Shown: one piece after another, positions 18,557 through 28,620 of the stretch | How positions within the stretch are numbered: the stretch's first letter is position 1 | How the letters are laid out: every line of letters begins with the position of its first letter | Origin: Chara braunii | Taxonomy: Eukaryota > Streptophyta > Charophyceae > Charales > Characeae | Assembly (NCBI GenBank): GCA_003427395.1 | Contig: BFEA01000187.1 | Location: 1,854,581-1,894,524, forward strand | Length of the DNA: 39,944 nucleotides | Direction of reading: 5' to 3' | Made by a program: the position numbers and the translations under genes | Notes under the pieces: generated by a model | The model's database searches: none | The model's input: only the letters and a program-made list of their open reading frames with translations | Told to the model about the DNA's origin: nothing

Positions 18557-19379
18557 CAAAAAGCAGGAACAAAAATAGAAGTCGGGGCCTCCCCTAAGTT
18601 CCTCAGTCCCAGCTTCTGAGTGGGGTTTTAATATGGGGACTCTTCAACCCATACAAACATTCATCCCAAGTATACCCATGTATACGTGTATAAGGGTTAA
18701 GTATGTGGCGATCACTTTTCACGGTCTCACTGGGGTTTCTCACAATAATACGTACATGTGTGATCGCAGGCGACCAAATCCAGAATCTGACTCATAGCAC
18801 ATACCTGCAGTCACATCAACGAACCAAATCAACAACCCACACATTACACGGAGTCAACCCCAACCACCTTCGACACTCATACCCCTCGCTTTAGCCATAC
18901 AAGCCCCAAAACCTCCTGTCCAACCAACCTTAATAAAATACTCAATACCTTTGTTAAATGACTATTCAATAAAAGTCCGGGTGAAAACTTTAATGAAACA
19001 ACGAAGATCACCAGGGCTAAAACCTTTTAAATTGGGTGTGGAGGGAGAGTTGAAATTGAGTCGTAGACCGACGAATCGGCAACCGACCTGTTATCAGTGA
19101 TAACAGAAAGTGATCCTCAAAAGGATCAAGCTGGATCTAGCCCTTAACTTGAAAAAAAACCTGTAACACACGGCAGACCAATCCAGCTAAGATCATAAGT
19201 GTATGGAGAATACAACTTCATAATTCATTCTTGCTCAAAATCTCCCTAAAAGCTAAACCTAAGCCTATATTTAAGTCAATGCTTAGGCTTAGGGTAAACC
19301 AACTGCAGAATCTCCCTTATTTTGGGTGGGTCGCCTGAATCGCCACCTGTCAAAATATAGTCTATCTCCTTTAAACTAA
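18557..19379. other. Non-coding stretch
   Basis: No supported gene. It contains small inverted motifs, such as CAAAAGGATCAAGCTGGAT and TTATCAGTGATAA (19091-19103), but no array. Confidence 0.45.
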
Positions 19380-20080
19380 GAAAATTTTGGCATCGCTTCC
19401 CGTAGAAAAAAGTGTCTTTCGAGAATTTATATAAGTCTAAATATGAAAAATATAAATAATTTTCAACTCTGGAAAGCCAAATTTTGTCTAACTCCCTGAA
19501 TAAGTAGAAATTTGGGCAGCATCCCCTCTCGAAAAGGAGACTTTTCAGATTTATACTAAATCAGATATACAGCAGAAAAATAATCTCTAACTCCTGGAAA
19601 GTTAAAACTTGTCTAACTCCCTGATTTAGTAAAACTTTTGGCAGCATTCTCTTTACAAAGGGAGACTTCCCAGATTTATACTAAGTTAGGTTTAAATTCA
19701 CAATACAAATTTGAGTCCAATTTAGATAAAGTTTAACTAACTCCTCAGTTTTGCAGAAATTTCGGCAGCACTCCCTCTTAGAAAAGTGTTATTTCAAAAT
19801 TTATACAAGACTAAGTTCAGATTTTGAAAGTAACTTTGGCTTCCCAAAGTTCAATTTTGTCTAACTCCCTGAATTAGCAAAAATTTGAGCAGGACTCCCT
19901 TTAGAAAAGGAGACTTCCCAGATTTTAACTAAGCCAGATATATGAAAAGGACAAGTTGAACTTTGACAAGTCAAAAGTTGAGTAACTTCTTGGATTTGTA
20001 GAAATTTCGGCAGCGCTTCCCGTAGGAAAAGTAGCTTGCCAGATTTATACAAAGCCAAGTATAAGAAAAGATCTCAGAAA
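19380..20080. repeat. Six-unit tandem array, period about 124 bp, with stem-loops
   Basis: GGCAGC or a near variant occurs at about 19389, 19515, 19640, 19763, 19888 and 20009, spacing 121-126 bp. Each is preceded by a CTAACTCCCTGAATTAG-like phrase and AAATTT, and followed by a short stem-loop (for example CTCCCTTTAGAAAAGGAG near 19895) and CCCAGATTTATAC. Between units some copies hold a second stem: TAACT/AGTTA in unit 2, AACTTTGG-cttc-CCAAAGTT near 19831-19850, and AACTTTGAC-aa-GTCAAAAGTT near 19958-19978. Confidence 0.75.
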
Positions 20081-20299
20081 ATGCAGGAATTGACACTAAC
20101 TCTTATGGCTCTAGCACGTGGCGGACAACTAAAGAAACTACCTATAGAACTGAAATCCAAACAAACTAGTCATCCCATCCAGTCACATGCAAACCAAACC
20201 ACAATGCAAGTACTCTCATCATCCCAAGTTCATTCCATATAAATAGCTCGTGAATCTTCAAGTTCTTGAACCCTTATACCCATCTTACATAAGACATAG

Positions 20300-20984
20300 A
20301 GTTGGACCATTCCCCATGGAAACAATGTCCAACTTGCCTTTATGATATACACGAACAGGTTGCATAACTATTTCTTTCTTCTTTTGGGCAGATGACTAGA
20401 CCATTCGCCATAGAAACAATGCCTAGTCGCCCTAAGCTGTTTAATATCTAAAGTTTTAGTATTTCTCTGACTTTGTTTAAAAAGAAAAGACAAATATGGG
20501 CAGGGGACTGAACCATTCACAGTAGAAACAATGTTCANCTTGCNNNAAACTATTTCCATTTATANTCTGTATTTTNCCTTCTCTCTTCTTAATGNTATGG
20601 CTTAACGCTGGACNATTCACAGTAGAAACAATGCCCANCTGCNAGTTCACATGCAAATATACATAAAAATACTTTCCTTTATACTTAGTTTAAATTATGT
20701 GCGTGGTTTTCAGGCTAAACCATTCACCATGGAAACAATGCTTAGCCTCAGACAAAAAATCCTCCTTCAGAATAAACAAGAATTTAAACCCCTTCAATCA
20801 GACAAACCCTCAGAGTTAACTAAGGTAGCCAGGCCATTCACAGTACAACAATGCCTGGTTCCTTATAAAATAATCAAATAAACACAGCGACCAGACCATT
20901 CACAGTAGAAACAATGCCTGGTCCTTCAGAAAACAACCAAATGAACATAGCCCTGAGTCATTTAAAGTAGAAATAATGCTCAGG
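20300..20984. repeat. Array of eight hairpins with shared loop and covarying stems
   Basis: Each unit has a variable left arm, CATT, a loop close to CACAGTAGAAAC, AATG, and a right arm complementary to the left. Arm pairs: 20300-20306/20328-20334 AGTTGGA/TCCAACT; 20394-20399/20423-20428 GACTAG/CTAGTC; 20509-20512/20534-20537 TGAA/TTCA; 20609-20611/20635-20637 TGG/CCA beside an N; 20712-20718/20742-20748 AGGCTAA/TTAGCCT; 20827-20833/20854-20860 AGCCAGG/CCTGGTT (one G-T); 20889-20894/20918-20923 GACCAG/CTGGTC; 20952-20957/20979-20984 CCTGAG/CTCAGG. CATT/AATG extends each stem after a bulge. The last three units recur at 25107, 25169 and 25232. Confidence 0.85.
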
Positions 20985-21464
20985 CTTTGGTTGACCCGGT
21001 TAAACGCATGCAGTTTACCTTCCTCCCACCTTCCCCCAGTTTATCCTTAGTCTGCTTTCAATCAAAATAAACTGAAACTTATGCTTCACTATCATACATT
21101 CTTTCCATTCAATCTGATTAGGTCCTGAAGAGAAAACAAAAACCATAGGGACAATCGCATGCATACAACAGTCATACTGCAGGGAGATAGACAAACATGG
21201 GTATTTAGTGGGTTATATAAGTGGAAGACAAATATACGTGACCGTTCCTTGCCTCCAGAACTCCTCCTGAGTTCCGGCAGAGCTCCCGCAATCGATCTTC
21301 GACGAGGACCTACGGGTTGCAATCCCGCCTGCCGCCTTCCCCTCGGATCAGGATCAGACTTAGAGAAAGAAGGGCAGAAGTAGAAGGGGTTGAGACTCTC
21401 AAATAGAGAAAGGGTAACTCTCAGGCTCACTGGAGAGGGCCTTGTAGCCTTCAGCTCCTGAAGG
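20985..21464. other. Non-coding leader between hairpins and primer-binding-like site
   Basis: No supported gene. A 126-codon minus frame begins at 21472 with a TTG inside the primer-binding-like site; it occurs in both duplicate copies only because the DNA is identical there. No Gag motif is seen. Confidence 0.5.
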
Positions 21465-21486
21465 CCCCGCAATGGCGGCCAAACTG
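21465..21486 (-). other. Primer-binding-site-like sequence and LTR edge (minus strand)
   Basis: The minus strand from 21483 reads TTTGGCCGCCATTGCGGGG, similar in form to the site at 16485. Plus-strand TGTAACATC at 21485 would be the inverted CA end of the 5' LTR. The same arrangement recurs at 25745-25766. A TG...CA unit could run from 21485 to about 24333, but the far end is uncertain. Confidence 0.5.
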
Positions 21487-24345
21487 TAACATCTTAGACA
21501 ATACCTCCAGATCAAACAGCCGAAGCCAACTCCTGACAGCCTTCCAGCTTGTAGCAATAACCTCCTCCTTCACTACTTCTCCCTCAACCCGCAGCAATAG
21601 CAGTAGCCGATTCTACCAATAGCAGTACACAAAGACATTCCGCAGCAATAGTCCCGCTACAGCAGCAATGCACAGTGGCAGTCCGCAACAGCTTTCCTGG
21701 CCCCAGCCCTCAACAATTAGCAGCAGTAAACCACAGCGTCGCAAGCCACAGCAATATGCAGCAGCAGCCGCACCCCACAGCAACGTGTAGTGGTACTTCA
21801 TAGCACCAGTTCAGGCTACTGTCCACAATGAACAGCAGCAGCAAAACACAGCGAACGGTACTAAAAGTACGGCGCCGCAATCACATTCTCGAGCCTCATA
21901 TAGTTACAGATTCTGTAATTCACAATCCCTCTGACCGCAGAACCCACAATTTACACAGTTTCCGCAGTCTACAGACTGTAGGTCTGCACTCCACAGCCTC
22001 CCACAGATACCCAATCCATAATCTATAGGTTGTAATCCGTAGACTGCAGTTCCCCGCCTGTAAACTGTAGTCTCCAGCTTATGGAACTGTAGTCTTTAGA
22101 ACTGCCACCATCAGCAACACCAGGCAGTTTTGCAGAATCAGCAGAGACAGCGTGTGTCCTGTCCACAGTATCTCCTGTTCCACAGTCTGTAACCCTGGCC
22201 TGTAGAGCTGTAGTACACAGTCTCTAGTGGATACACAGTCCACAGTCTGTGTACGAGGCTGGCTACAAGAACAGATCCTGGCGTAGCTATTTCTGCAGGC
22301 TGAGGTCTCGCTAATTAACGGATTTAACCAGACAAATCACTCCACCAACTAAGAACGGCCATGCACCACTACCCATAGAATCAAGAAAGAGTTTTCAATC
22401 TGTCAATCCTTGCTATGATTTCCTTGGCTAGTCGTCCAACTCCTACGACCGGGTTTGGCTTCTATCCAACGGTGCAATGAGCAAAATCGAGTGAATCTTG
22501 TGCTAACATGCGGCCAGATACATTCAGCCCCACCCGTGGTAAGTGCTCCTCTACTCCCATACATTCCCCCTTTCCTGCTACGCCCCTTCTTCATAGCTTC
22601 AAGTCATTTTCTGCGCACATACCTTTCCGACTAGCTCTCATACCCAGACAAAGCAAAGGAAATCAGAATGAATCTTTCCCCAAAACGCTGATATGTTGAT
22701 TCGATTCTGAACTACCTCAACCCGGCGCAACTCATTTCTCAACTAACTCTAATCTCACTTACCCATCACTAAAACTTACTTCATGATCCAACTCGCAGAT
22801 ACCAAGAACCTCTATTCACTACCCTTTTCACGCCCACTCCCGCCACAAAATGACCAATCTTGCACTTCCCTGTTCCTACCTCATCTCCCAACCATCGCCC
22901 ACACACTTACTTTCTTTCTAACCTCAAGTTCTATTGATCCAACACTAAAACTAACAACATCATTAGATTCATCTGGGGTAAAAACTACAAAATCGAAACT
23001 TACTTCAATTAAATCCGTCGAAAATTGACCGAGGTATGGCATTTTCACCCCCTACTTCCCTCATTCCGCCATAGCCATGGCACACTAACTTTCCTTATTA
23101 ACTCCACACCTCCTCACCTACCACTACAACTAACGCTCTCTTTAGATTCGCCCGGGGCAAAAACCCCGGCGTCGCCCTTTCCTCCCCTCGATTCAGCTAA
23201 GAATCAAGGACATCACATACTTCAACCCCCGTCTTACCTTCTTCCCGTCATTCCTTTGCACGCACCCGTCCCGCTTCCTGTCCAGGTACATTCCCCCCGC
23301 TCCTTGCCTACGCTGTCTGCTTGCTACCACCTGTATCTGCCTTGCCCGTCGCACTGCTTCAGCGCCCGTCACCTCCACTCTCCGCCTCGCCTCTCAGCAG
23401 GGTCCGCTGGTCGACGGTGACGTGCGCACGGCCCGCTGTGCTCTTCTCTCTCTCTCTCTCTCTCTCTGATCGAGGCGCCCGACTTCTCTGCCTTAGCGCC
23501 TATTCCCATAGTGCGTTGCGCCTTCCTCTTTAGCGCAGGTCAACCAGGGCAGCGCTCCGACATGGCTTACACAGTATCCCGCCAGTGACCGGGCGCTTGC
23601 CCCTTGATTTATTCCTCAAGGATTCCTGCGGCTGCCAAATAACGACGGGGAACGGCCTCGAGATGCTGACCGGCCCCAATAGTACTTGGTATTTTCATTA
23701 CATATTATCATCAGGATTCGACCACAGACCTGTATTTCAACAATTCATCGGTGTACCCACCGAGCAGGCTCGTGGGTTACGCAGTACCAAGCCCCAGAAG
23801 TATAACGGGGCAGTCCCACTTGTGGGAAAACAGAAGTGAAAAAAAAAAGAAAAAAAGAAAGAGAAGGTGAAACCGGATTTAAGCGGGGCCAGGGGAATCA
23901 TTGGCACCTCGCCGGTGCCGCGGGTCGGGCCCGCCATGTAGATCCCAGGCAAAAGGCAAAGGGGACGGCCATTAGGACCATCAACCCCTCAAGCCTTTCC
24001 TTCACGCTCCTTTGCTCCTTCGTCGCCGGCTGCTGGCCTCGATCCCCGTACCTTCGTAGTGTCAGTCCAATGTAGTAACCTGTAGGGCTGAGCCCAAGCC
24101 TGAGACCCACGTCCACGGAGTATCATACAAGGCAGTGCGGCGTGGCGCTAAGGGCCGACAACCGGCTGCGCGGCTCCCAGGGCCTGCGCCGACTTGCTTA
24201 TACCGTGCCATAATTGCCCCCCGCGCCATCGTACGACACCCCGCTCACCGCACAAAGTCGTGCCGTGGTTGCGAATGCCGTCGTCGGGGTCGTTTTCCGC
24301 ACGCGAGCTCGACTCGATCAAAGGTACCAATCAAATGAAAATATC

Positions 24346-24860
24346 CTTAATTTTCTGCTTGATCAGAAAGATAAATAAATAATAATAATAAGCAAAACGA
24401 CTGAGGTCCGGATCGGCCTTACGATCAGCAATAGAAACAAATCACGCGTGCCTTAAACCTGCGCGCCCACGCATTCGCTATTGCGGTCAACCACCCCGTC
24501 AACGTAACTTATAGACACGGCCGCGCCTAGCACGGTATACTTAAACTCCAAATCAAAACTACTTTTCCGTCACTCGTAAAACCCAGGGCGGATACCCTTG
24601 TAAGGGTATTTGCACCGATACCGGATTGACCTCCCCCAAGAAAATGGAGCCAGAAGGGACTCCATGAGAAAAATAGGCCCCCCGGAGAAAATCGAAATAT
24701 GGGGGCCTACCGTTTGGAAGAGGTAGAGGCTAACGAAGGCTCCCATAGGCATGGAAAGGTCACAAGTGCAGTCCAAGAAATAACGGACTGACCCTTAGGC
24801 ATAGGAAGGGTCAAAACTAAGAGGAGGAGCCTAGAAAAGGGCCTTAACGGCTAGTTGACA
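24346..24860. repeat. Unique spacer with a cluster of perfect hairpins
   Basis: Between the duplicate copies, stems occur at 24592-24599/24602-24609 (ATACCCTT/AAGGGTAT), about 24645-24650/24661-24666 (ATGGAG/CTCCAT), 24674-24682/24701-24709 (TAGGCCCCC/GGGGGCCTA) and 24789-24796/24806-24813 (TGACCCTT/AAGGGTCA). An (AAT)n run lies at about 24376-24392. No gene is supported. Confidence 0.7.
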
Positions 24861-24861
24861 C

Positions 24862-24996
24862 TTGGCATGCAAAAGAGAAAAGAAAAAGAAAAAGGAAAAG
24901 AAAAAGAAAAAGGAAAAGAAAAAGAAAAAGAAAATGGGAGGTGAAAGAGAACGAGCGAGTTCGCCGTCAGTAGAGACTTGTCCACAAGTGGAGGGG

Positions 24997-25028
<32 letters not shown>

Positions 25029-25030
25029 NA
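24862..25030. repeat. Purine microsatellite and poly(A) ending in N
   Basis: AAAAGAAAAAGG-type repeats (about 24868-24935) are followed by a short unique stretch and then about 30 A's (24999-25028) ending NA immediately before duplicate copy 2. It may be the 3' end of a plus-strand retroposed sequence or an assembly join. Any frame through it is artefactual. Confidence 0.85.
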
Positions 25031-28000
25031 GACAAAAAATCCTCCTTCAGAATAAACAAGAATTTAAACCCCTTCAATCAGACAAACCCTCAGAGTTAAC
25101 TAAGGTAGCCAGGCCATTCACAGTANAACAATGNCTGGTTCCTTATAAAATAATCAAATAAACACAGCGACCAGACCATTCACAGTAGAAACAATGCCTG
25201 GTCCTTCAGAAAACANCCAAATNAACATAGCCCTGAGTCATTTAAAGTAGAAATAATGCTCAGGCTTTGGTTGACCCGGTNAAACGCATGCAGTTTACCT
25301 TCCTCCCACCTTCCCCCAGTTNATCCTTAGTCTGCTTTCAATCAAAATAAACTGAAACTTATGCTTCACTATCATACATTCTTTCCATTCAATCTGATTA
25401 GGTCCTGAAGAGAAAACAAAAACCATAGGGACAATCGCATGCATACAACAGTCATACTGCAGGGAGATAGACAAACATGGGTATTTAGTGGGTTATATAA
25501 GTGGAAGACAAATATACGTGACCGTTCCTTGCCTCCAGAACTCCTCCTGAGTTCCGGCAGAGCTCCCGCAATCGATCTTCGACGAGGACCTACGGGTTGC
25601 AATCCCGCCTGCCGCCTTCCCCTCGGATCAGGATCAGACTTAGAGAAAGAAGGGCAGAAGTAGAAGGGGTTGAGACTCTCAAATAGAGAAAGGGTAACTC
25701 TCAGGCTCACTGGAGAGGGCCTTGTAGCCTTCAGCTCCTGAAGGCCCCGCAATGGCGGCCAAACTGTAACATCTTAGACAATACCTCCAGATCAAACAGC
25801 CGAAGCCAACTCCTGACAGCCTTCCAGCTTGTAGCAATAACCTCCTCCTTCACTACTTCTCCCTCAACCCGCAGCAATAGCAGTAGCCGATTCTACCAAT
25901 AGCAGTACACAAAGACATTCCGCAGCAATAGTCCCGCTACAGCAGCAATGCACAGTGGCAGTCCGCAACAGCTTTCCTGGCCCCAGCCCTCAACAATTAG
26001 CAGCAGTAAACCACAGCGTCGCAAGCCACAGCAATATGCAGCAGCAGCCGCACCCCACAGCAACGTGTAGTGGTACTTCATAGCACCAGTTCAGGCTACT
26101 GTCCACAATGAACAGCAGCAGCAAAACACAGCGAACGGTACTAAAAGTACGGCGCCGCAATCACATTCTCGAGCCTCATATAGTTACAGATTCTGTAATT
26201 CACAATCCCTCTGACCGCAGAACCCACAATTTACACAGTTTCCGCAGTCTACAGACTGTAGGTCTGCACTCCACAGCCTCCCACAGATACCCAATCCATA
26301 ATCTGTAGGTTGTAATCCGTAGACTGCAGTTCCCCGCCTGTAAACTCTAGTCTCCAGCTTATGGAACTGTAGTCTTTAGAACTGCCACCATCAACAACAC
26401 CTGGCAGTTTTGCAGAATCAGCAGAGACAGAGTGTGTCCTGTCCACAGTATCACCTGTTCCACAGTCTGTAGCCCTGGCCTGTAGAGCTGTAGTACACAG
26501 TCTCTAGTGGATACACAGTCCACAGTCCGTGTACGAGGCTGGCGACGAGAACAGATCCTGGCGTAGCTATATCTGCAGGCTGAGGTCTCGCTCATTAACG
26601 GATTTAACTAGACAAATCACTCCACCAACTAAGAACGGCCATGCACCACTACCCATAGAATTTAGAAAGAGCTTTCAATCTGCCAATCCTTGCTATGATT
26701 TCCTTGGCTAGTCGTCCAACTCCTACGACCGGGTTTGGCTTCTATCCAACGGCGCAATGAGCAAAATCGAGTGAATCTTGTGCTAACATGCGGACAGATA
26801 CATTCATCCCCACCCGTGGTAAGTGCTCCTCTACTCCCATACATTCCCCCCTTTCCTGCTACGCCCCTTCTTCATAGCTTCCAGTCATTTTCTGCGCACA
26901 TACCTTTCCGACTAGCTCATACCCACACAAAGCAAAGGAAATCAGAATGAATCTTTACCCAAAACACAAATATGTTTATTCGATTCTGAACTCCCTCAAC
27001 CCGGCGCAGCTCATTTCTCAACTAACTCTAATCTCACTTACCCATCACTAAAACGTACGTCATGATCCAACTCGCAGTTACCAAGAACCTCTATTCACTA
27101 CCCTTTTCACGCCCACTCCCGCCACAGAATGACCAATCTTGCACTTCCCCGTTCCTACCTCATCTCCCAACCATCGCCCACACACTTACTTTCTTTCTAA
27201 CCTCAAGTTCTACTGATCCAACACTAAAACTAACAGCATCATTAGATTCGCCTTGGGTAAAAACTACAAAATCGAAACTTACTTCAATTAAATCCGTTGA
27301 AAATTAACCGAGATATGGCATTTTCACCCCCTACTTCCTTCATTCCGCCATAGTCATGGCACACTAACTTTGCTTACTAACTCCACACCTCCTCACTTAC
27401 CACTACAACTAAAGCTCTCTTTAGATTCGCCCGGGGTTAAAACCCCGACATCGCCCTTTCCTCCCCTCGATTTAGCTAAGAATCGAGGACATCGCATACT
27501 TCAACCCCCGTCTTACCTTCTTCCCGCCATTCCTTTGCACGCACCCGTCCCGCTTCCTGTCCAGGTACATTCCCCCCACTCCTTGCTTGCGCTGCCTGCT
27601 TGCTACCGCCTGTATCTGCCTTGCCCGCCGCGCTGCTTCAGCGCCCGTCACCTCCACTCTCCGCCTCGCCTCTCAGCAGGGTCCGCCGGTCGACGGTGAC
27701 GTGCGCACGGCCCGCTGTGCTCTTCTCTCTCTCTCTCTCTCTGATCGAGGCGCCCGACTTCTCTGCCTTAGCACCTATTCCCATAGTGCGTTGCACCTTC
27801 CTCCTTAGCGCAGGTCAACCAGGGCAGCGCTCCGGCATGGCTTACACAGTATCCCGCCAGTGACCGGGCGCTTGCCCCTTGATTTATTCCTCAAGGATTT
27901 TTGGGGCTGCCAAACAACGACGGGGAACGGCGTCAAGATGTTGACCGGCCCCAATAGTACTTGGTATTTTCATCACATGTCATCATCAGGATTCGAGCAC

Positions 28001-28620
28001 AGACCTGTATTTCAACAATTCATCGGTGTACCCACCGAGCAGGCTCGTGGGTTACGTAGTACCAAGCCCAGAAGTATAACGGGGCATTCCCACTTGTAGG
28101 AAAACAGAAGTGAAAAAAAAAAGAACAAAAGAAAGAGAAGGTGAAACCGGATTTAAGCGGGGCCAGGGGAATCATTGACACCTCGCCGGTGCCGCGGGTC
28201 GGGCCCGCCATGTAGATCCAGGGGCAAAAGGCAAAGGGGACGGCCATGAGGACCATCAACCCCTCAAGCCTTTCCTTCACGCTCCTTTGCTCCTCGGTCG
28301 CCGGCGGCTGGCCTCGATCCCCGTATCTTCGTAGTGTCAGTCCAATGTAGTAACGTATAGGGCTGAGCCCAAGCCGGAGACCCACGTCCACGGAGTACCA
28401 TACAAGGCAGTGCGGCGCGACGCTATGGGTCCACAACCGGCTGCGCAGCTCCCAGGGCCCGCGCCGGCTTGCTTATACCGTGCCATAATTGCCCCGCGCG
28501 CCATCCAACGACACCCCGCTCACCGCACAAAGCCGTGCCGTGGTTGCCAATGCCGTCGTCGGGGTCGTTTTCCGCACGCGCGCTCGACTCGATCAAAGGT
28601 ACCAATCAAAAGAAAATATC
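25031..28620. repeat. 3.6-kb direct duplication, copy 2
   Basis: This is the partner of 20751-24345, offset 4280 bp at the left end. Its first 300 bp hold six Ns where copy 1 has clean bases. Right ends of both copies stop after the shared GAAAATATC. A 138-codon minus frame at 28020-28436 is broken in copy 1 and is not called. Confidence 0.95.

Larger units (their letters stand above)
20751..24345. repeat. 3.6-kb direct duplication, copy 1
   Basis: This copy matches 25031-28620 end to end. From 20751 to 22024 the two are identical except at Ns. From 22025 onward there are several mismatches per 100 bp plus small indels. It includes the last three hairpins of the array, the primer-binding-like site, a CAG-rich tract (about 21590-21850), many short CAGTCTACAGACTG-like inverted words (21950-22260), a CT tract (23440-23470) and an (AAG)-rich tract near 23840. 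No supported gene inside. Confidence 0.95.

Noticed and set aside
20300-20984. CRISPR-like array (regular repeats with spacers)
   Set aside because: The conserved part is a hairpin loop, spacing is irregular (60-110 bp), the spacers are AT-rich and partly similar, and the context is a eukaryotic retroelement region with no cas genes.
21092-21472. 126-codon minus ORF present twice (also 25372-25752)
   Set aside because: It starts with TTG inside the primer-binding-like site, shows no family motif, and is the same in both copies only because that DNA is identical.
24862-25161. 99-codon Lys-rich plus ORF across the poly(A)
   Set aside because: It is formed by a purine microsatellite, poly(A) and an N-containing junction.
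28020-28436. 138-codon minus ORF
   Set aside because: The homologous stretch in the other duplicate copy (about 23737-24116) is split and frameshifted, so the frame is not conserved.
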